NCBI GenBank assembly: GCA_946811695.1
Contig: OX328128.1
Span: 25,700,701-25,764,700 of the forward strand
Reading direction: 5' to 3'
Length of the DNA: 64,000 nucleotides
DNA from: Gonocerus acuteangulatus
Lineage: Eukaryota > Arthropoda > Insecta > Hemiptera > Coreidae
A model generated the notes under the pieces. The model had not been told where the DNA came from, ran no database searches, and saw only the letters and a list, made by a program, of their open reading frames with translations. Both the position numbers and the translations under genes were made by a program. Positions 59,424-64,000 of the stretch are shown piece by piece. Position 1 is the first letter of the stretch. The number at the start of each line of letters is the position of its first letter.

Positions 59424-59506
59424 CCGTCGGCACTTCCGGATCTCGTCATGAGGTCAACCTCATCAGCGGGTTTCCTCCCTATGGAGTGAGGGAGGAACCG
59501 CCCTAA

Positions 59507-59881
59507 AAAGTTATATTCTACCATTTCCCACTCCGTTCAATTATTAATGTATTTAATTCTATTTTCAGAAAAACGTCAGTTTTAAATAATTCTATTAATA
59601 GTTTTTGGTAATGGTAATTGAGGCAGGATGAAGGAGTTAAGGGGCCCGTAATTCCTCGCGGAGGCGCTCGTCCTAACTCTTGATTTCACAGGCCTTGTGA
59701 CAATCGGGCGAGAAAATAGAAGTTTTCTAATAGCAGAAATAATCTCTGTTTTATTTCTGAATTCTCCAAATGAAGTTTTAATGACGCCAATAGATGATTC
59801 TCTCACAACCGGCCCATCTTCAAATGTTTTTTTTTTTTTTTTTTTTTTTTTTTCACCAATATATGATATATTTTACATCCT
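59507..59881 (-). other. Coding-like remnant and T-run, unclassified
   Basis: A minus frame (59806-59582) reads SSIGVIKTSFGEFRNKTEII and LLFSRPIVTRPVKSRVRTSA, which looks like old protein-coding sequence, perhaps from a retroelement. I do not recognise the family. A T-run of 26 lies at 59826-59851. Confidence 0.35.
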
Positions 59882-60130
59882 GGGCGTGTATAGGAAATAA
59901 TTTGGGGGGGGGGCTGGTAGCATTTGGGGGGGGGGGTATGGAATACTAACAATCTTGAACTTGGAATAGTTAGAAAGCTAAAACGCTATTACACCCAAAA
60001 CAAATTATTTTTCTGAACTAAGTGATCTTATTTAATTTATTTTTAAGGTTTTTATGATACATTTTTACCAATTAAATCAAAATTTAATCTGCAGCCCTCT
60101 CAGCGCGCCCCCCTTATATACGTCCATGTT
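59882..60130 (+). mobile_element. G-run MITE-like element, copy 4
   Basis: Starts GGGCGTGTATAGGAAATAAT and ends CCCCCTTATATACGTCCATG. The centre has TAAGTGATCTTATTTAATTT and TTTTTAAGGTTTTTATGATA. Confidence 0.8.
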
Positions 60131-60377
60131 TTAAATGAGACGATCATTACAGCTGTTGCTTGCTTGACTGGTCTTGCGAACATGTAGGCGCAACATATCA
60201 GCGCGAACGAAGTCTCAAATGTTACCGCCAAACATGCCCCCTGAATTTCTGGCCTAATTTTGGTTCAAATAAATTTTAGTTGTTTATTCACTAAATTTTC
60301 TTTAATGACGTATCTACTTGATGAATATGTGAATAGTTCTATATCGGAAATGTTTTATCGAGATTGACATGTCAACA

Positions 60378-60625
60378 TGGGCGTGTATAGCAAATAATTT
60401 CGGGATGGGCTGGGAGAATTTCGGGAGTGGGGTTGAGAACATTTGGGGGGTATGGAATACTAACAATCTTGAACTTTGGAATAGTTAGCCAATTAAAAAT
60501 TTTTCTGAAGTAAGTGATCTTATTTAATTTATTTTTAAGGTTTTTATGATACATTTTTACCGATATATGAGGGGGGGCCTGAGGGCTGCAGTTCCCTCAG
60601 ACCCCCTCATATATACGCCCATGCT
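60378..60625 (+). mobile_element. G-run MITE-like element, copy 5
   Basis: Starts ATGGGCGTGTATAGCAAATA and ends CTCATATATACGCCCATG, the cleanest inverted ends of the family (TGGGCGTRTATA against TATATACGCCCA). Confidence 0.8.
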
Positions 60626-60629
60626 TGTC

Positions 60630-60812
60630 GATCGCGTTCGATGCCTGCTATAGAGGTGTTAGATTCTTGACCATACAACACCCTAGGGAGATAACATGGT
60701 AGGTACTATGCTCCGGCTGCCTGATTTTCCAATTCTCAGGTGTACATAAATAAATTAAGTAATGGCTGAGTGGGCGTAGAGGTGGTCTGAGGCCCTGAAT
60801 CCATCTGGGCGT
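60630..60812 (-). repeat. SINE family 3, truncated copy
   Basis: GATTCTTGACCATACAACAC, GTACTATGCTCCGGCTGCCT and AATGGCTGAGTGGGCGTAGA match the copy at 50567-50910. The tRNA-like head is missing. Confidence 0.75.
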
Positions 60813-60923
60813 TTGATGGATATTATATGTATATAATTTATACAAACACATAACAGAAGCATACACACAGCATGGTTTTTAACTTTTATATGAACAAATT
60901 AAGGCGAAAAACAATTTTTAGTT

Positions 60924-61044
60924 TTAGCACTTTCCTCCGAAGGAAAGTAGCTATTGAGGTTGGACTCATGACGGAATTTTTGAAAAATTTCTTCAAATCT
61001 TTATCGATCCTACCTAGTAGACACCGAAAATGACCCCCGTTAAA

Positions 61045-61099
<55 letters not shown>

Positions 61100-62173
61100 T
61101 ATATATGTGTCTGTTAACACGATAGCGGCCAGAGTTTTTGTTTTTTCGTCACGAAACTTGGTATATAGCATCCAATTAGTAAACGATTGAACGAGTTCGT
61201 TAACCACCAAAGTCGGTCCACCGGAAGGGGGGGGGGGGGGGTTTACCCCGAACCCAAAACACTAATTTGACTATGTCAGCCGTAATATTTGTTATATTTC
61301 AACGAAACTTGGCATTCGTAGTGGTAATATAGAGAGAAAAGTGAGATATAAAAATGAACTAAATCGGTTCATTAGAAGGGGGGGGGGGGGGGTTTACTCC
61401 GGACCCACAATACCAATTCGCCACTACCAGCCGTGATTTTTGGTATATTGCGACGAAACTCGGTATTCGTAGTGGTAATCCACAGGTAAATATGTGTTGT
61501 AAAAATAAACTAAATCGGTTATAAGGAGGGGGGGGGGGTTTACTCCGGACCCACAATTCCAATTCGCCTATACCAGCCGTGATTTTTGGTATATTTCGAC
61601 GAAACTCGGTATTCGTAGTGGTAATCTACAGGTAAATATGTGTTGTAAAAATAAACTAAATCGGTTCATTAGAAGGGGGGGTTTACTCCGGACCCAAATT
61701 CCTAATATACTCATACCGGTCGTAATTTCTGCTGTATTGTAACGAAACGCGGTATACGTCGTGGGTAACTCATGAAAAAGAAGTGTTGTAAAAATGAGCT
61801 GAATCGGTCAATCGGAAAGCGGGGGTTTAATTTGTAATATATTTCAATAGAAAAGCCCGCCAGACGTAGGTTCACAAAGCCGCCGCAAGGAGCGCTTTCT
61901 ACCACTAGAGTGACTGTATCCTGCTCCTGCGTTAGATCAAAATACGATAATATGAGGTTTTTTGTATTTATTACGTAGTGTAGTAGGTACCATGTGTAAA
62001 CATAACTCCAGCAAATTAATAATTGATCAGTTACTCGTTACAAAATTAAAAGAGAACTATTCATGTTTTTATTTTATTTATGTAGGATATTTTAAGCAAA
62101 TTGTTCTGGAAAGCAGTCTACACTACCCAAATTCTGAGGAAAGTGCTTAGTTATGCAGCTCCTGCGTGACGGA
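60924..62173 (-). mobile_element. HINE-2 element, complete
   Basis: The 5' end at 62173 is TCCGTCACGCAGGAGCTGCA, then AAGCACTTTCCTC. The 3' end has a perfect hairpin ACTTTCCT-TCGG-AGGAAAGT followed by GCTAA at 60924. (TA)n lies at about 61047-61096. Three to four repeats of a roughly 130-bp unit carry G-runs of 8-14 and TTTACTCCGGACCCA. It is the counterpart of 41750-42540 in inverted orientation. Confidence 0.82.
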
Positions 62174-62242
62174 CTTTTTTATATTATTTATAGTAGTTGA
62201 TTTTTTATATGTTGTAGATCCTAAGTTGAAAACTAAGATGTT

Positions 62243-62950
62243 CTAGGTAGTTGGCAACAGCTTATTCAGTCTTCAATTGTTTTGTATTTTATATTACATT
62301 TTTGTTGTGGAAGTGTTTCGGCTATAAGCCATTTTCAATCCAATTATCTGTATGATTTTGCATTATTTTTTTTAATATACATTATAATCTTCAGATTATT
62401 TATTTATTTGTTTCTTGAGCTTCGCAACAAAGGCAATTTGCTCAATTTAAACAAGCATCATACATTATAAATTTAAATATTGGTAGTTAACAGTTACTTA
62501 AAACCATAGTAAAATATAAAAGGATGAAAAGAACATAATATAAAATGAATTTAACTTAACTAGAACAGATATAACAGCTGTGTTTTTTTCGCTCTTGTTA
62601 CAATAGTAACAACTTGACACTGTACAAGACTGCACATCTAGTCCTCCTTTACAGAAGCACACTCAAATATATAAAATAATATGTAATAATTGAGGTAATA
62701 AGAATAACATCCATGAAATAACAGAGACATGAACCATACAGTTTTAAAAAAATGAAATTTCCTCCTCAAACTAAATAATATCAAATTTACAAGCACATAA
62801 TCTGAAGATTATAATGTATATATAAAACAATAATGCAAAATCATGCAGACAATTGGATTGAAAATGGCTTATAGCCAAAACGTTTCCACAACAAAAATGT
62901 AATATAAAATACAAAACAATTGAAGACTTATAGATGCACCGTAAAAAAAG

Positions 62951-62982
<32 letters not shown>

Positions 62983-63026
62983 AAATAAATAAATTGAAGA
63001 TTTAATAAGCTGTTACCAACTACCTC
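62243..63026. mobile_element. Foldback element, arms about 160 bp, hit by a SINE tail
   Basis: The left arm begins TAGGTAGTTGGCAACAGCTT and the right arm ends AAGCTGTTACCAACTACCT. Inner pairs include TTTCGGCTATAAGCCATTTT and AAAATGGCTTATAGCCAAAA, and AATATACATTATAATCTTCAG with its inverse. The right arm is broken at 62927-62991 by a small insertion. Confidence 0.78.
62927..62991 (+). repeat. SINE family 2, tail-only insertion
   Basis: TAGATGCACCGT plus an A-run, the last bases of SINE family 2. The host word AATTGAAGA is repeated exactly at both sides (62918-62926 and 62992-63000), proving a real, strongly 5'-truncated insertion. Confidence 0.82.
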
Positions 63027-63286
63027 GTTGATTTTTTTAGTTTCACTTTTACATTTTATTCTCTATACTTTTTTAGGACTTTAATTTTGCTTCAATTCTA
63101 CTTGTTTAATAGAGTGAATCGCCTATGTAGCAGGTTCTGAAAAGATCAAATAAATAATGTGACTCATCAACCTATCTGTTGATAAAACAATCCATTACTT
63201 CTAACAATGGGGTTTAAAAGGTCTTGTTATCGGTAAATCTAGGTATGACAGCAGCTTTTAACGAGTAGGCAGTTGTTCCTCTCACG

Positions 63287-64000
63287 ATGGCCCTCTGCAA
63301 TGCTGTGAAAAATAAGATGTACAATTTTTTTACAAGGCATATCTGTGCGGAAGACATATTTGGTGCCATAAAACCTTATTTATTCCTCAGCAGGTTGCTG
63401 GCTGTGCACCCTTTGGACCAGCATGGTCATCCAATTGTGTTGCGTATCTTACACTCTGTTTTGTTCCTTGGTAGTCTTTTTGCTTTTCACATTAACAAAA
63501 TATTTAAGCATTGCTCTACAATCCCTGCCCATTGCTACGTTTTTAAGGTTTTATACTTTAATGATATCGCAAATTTATTTTGTTTAATTTTATTTGTGAC
63601 ATGTACTACTCTTAAGAGGGAGAAATTCGTCAACATCTTAAAATTTGTTGATAAAATTGATATGCAATTAATTCATCTTGGAGTGAACGTTCAATATTCC
63701 AAATTCATTTTCAGAGAACATCATGCGCTCATTTTGAATATATTGAAAGTCATCGAAAGTATTGTAAAGAAGTCATTGGTCTTTAAACCTCTTAGCCTTT
63801 TGTTATACTGTCTTGACTTTCTCCCAACATTACTTCTTTGTGTTTCCATGCAGCCTTATTTGGTTCTTCTAGGGTCTATAGAAAATAAATTTAGTCGTAT
63901 ACAAATTCTAACAGAAAGAATAGCAAAGAAAGAATTTGTTTTTGTACAATCAGACAAATTAGAACAGATATTATGCGTTTACAACAAGCTGTGTGATTTG
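63287..64000 (+). CDS. Gustatory receptor (7tm_7), first exon, runs off the window
   Basis: An open frame of 238 codons from ATG 63287 to the window end; an in-frame TAG at 63266-63268 limits the start. The N-terminus reads FGAIKPYLFLSRLLAVHPLD, the IKP-LxRLLG(I/V)xP block at the start of insect gustatory receptors. Hydrophobic segments follow: HSVLFLGSLFAFHI, IANLFCLILFVTCTT and LLLYCLDFLPTLLLCVSM. The intervening regions are short, Lys-rich and receptor-like (KREKFVNILKFVDKI). The end FVQSDKLEQILCVYNKLCDL matches the common LxxLYxxLCD block. Predicted: ligand-gated cation channel in the plasma membrane of sensory neurons; ligand unknown. The C-terminal TYhxxxxQF motif must lie in later exons outside the window. 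Confidence 0.75.
   Translation, partial: MALCNAVKNKMYNFFTRHICAEDIFGAIKPYLFLSRLLAVHPLDQHGHPIVLRILHSVLFLGSLFAFHINKIFKHCSTIPAHCYVFKVLYFNDIANLFCLILFVTCTTLKREKFVNILKFVDKIDMQLIHLGVNVQYSKFIFREHHALILNILKVIESIVKKSLVFKPLSLLLYCLDFLPTLLLCVSMQPYLVLLGSIENKFSRIQILTERIAKKEFVFVQSDKLEQILCVYNKLCDL

Larger units (their letters stand above)
52444..59506 (+). mobile_element. HINE-1 copy split by a 6.1 kb retrotransposon
   Basis: The left part, 52444-53139, starts inside the 5' end (GCGGTTCCGTTCATATCTCT). The right part, 59223-59506, carries ACGATTTTTTTCGCGCGAAT, a (TA)n run, a hairpin-like TTTCCTCCCT/GGGAGGAA and the end CCGCCCTAA. Read across the insertion, the two parts give the same order as the copy at 10356-11900. 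Confidence 0.8.

Overview
This window is AT-rich, intron-containing nuclear DNA from an arthropod, almost certainly an insect. The evidence is a gustatory-receptor-type exon, an insect-style secreted type-B carboxylesterase, long introns, and a dense mixed repeat load (Penelope-like, copia, gypsy, mariner and non-LTR relics, Helitron-like elements, three tRNA-derived SINE families, many foldback/MITE elements). I could not place it to order. No bacterial operon, CRISPR, rRNA or genuine tRNA gene is seen; the tRNA-like stretches are SINE heads.

Five host genes can be read. (1) 5303-13609 (+): a two-exon, about 1445-residue protein with eight C2H2 fingers, a zinc-ligand domain, a MULE-type transposase core and, across a 4 kb intron, a SWIM zinc finger and a Lys/Ser-rich tail; it looks like a transposase-derived host gene. 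(2) 18076-24738 (-): a UBE2J1-type, tail-anchored ER ubiquitin-conjugating enzyme in five exons. (3) 25148-30166 (+): an ARH3/ADPRS-type ADP-ribosyl hydrolase in six exons, head-to-head with UBE2J1 across about 410 bp. (4) 31413-41329 (-): a secreted carboxylesterase in ten coding exons with its catalytic triad in place. (5) 63287 to the right edge (+): the first exon of a candidate gustatory receptor, cut by the window end.

The rest is layered repeats. A non-autonomous Helitron-like (HINE/DINE-1-like) family is abundant, in two subfamilies. The clearest stratigraphy is at 52444-59506: a HINE was split by a 6.1 kb non-LTR retrotransposon (14-bp target duplication), the retrotransposon's ORF1 was then split by a second HINE, and that HINE took a SINE. 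Similar nesting occurs at 1681-2496, 8928-9745, 41447-43201, 46511-47210 and 62243-63026. The 43-53 kb stretch holds almost only repeats, microsatellites and foldbacks.

The host genes are not one pathway. UBE2J1 and ADPRS may share a bidirectional promoter; the esterase and the receptor are typical detoxification and chemosensory genes. Exon boundaries were placed by hand from GT/AG sites, reading phase and family similarity, without transcript data.
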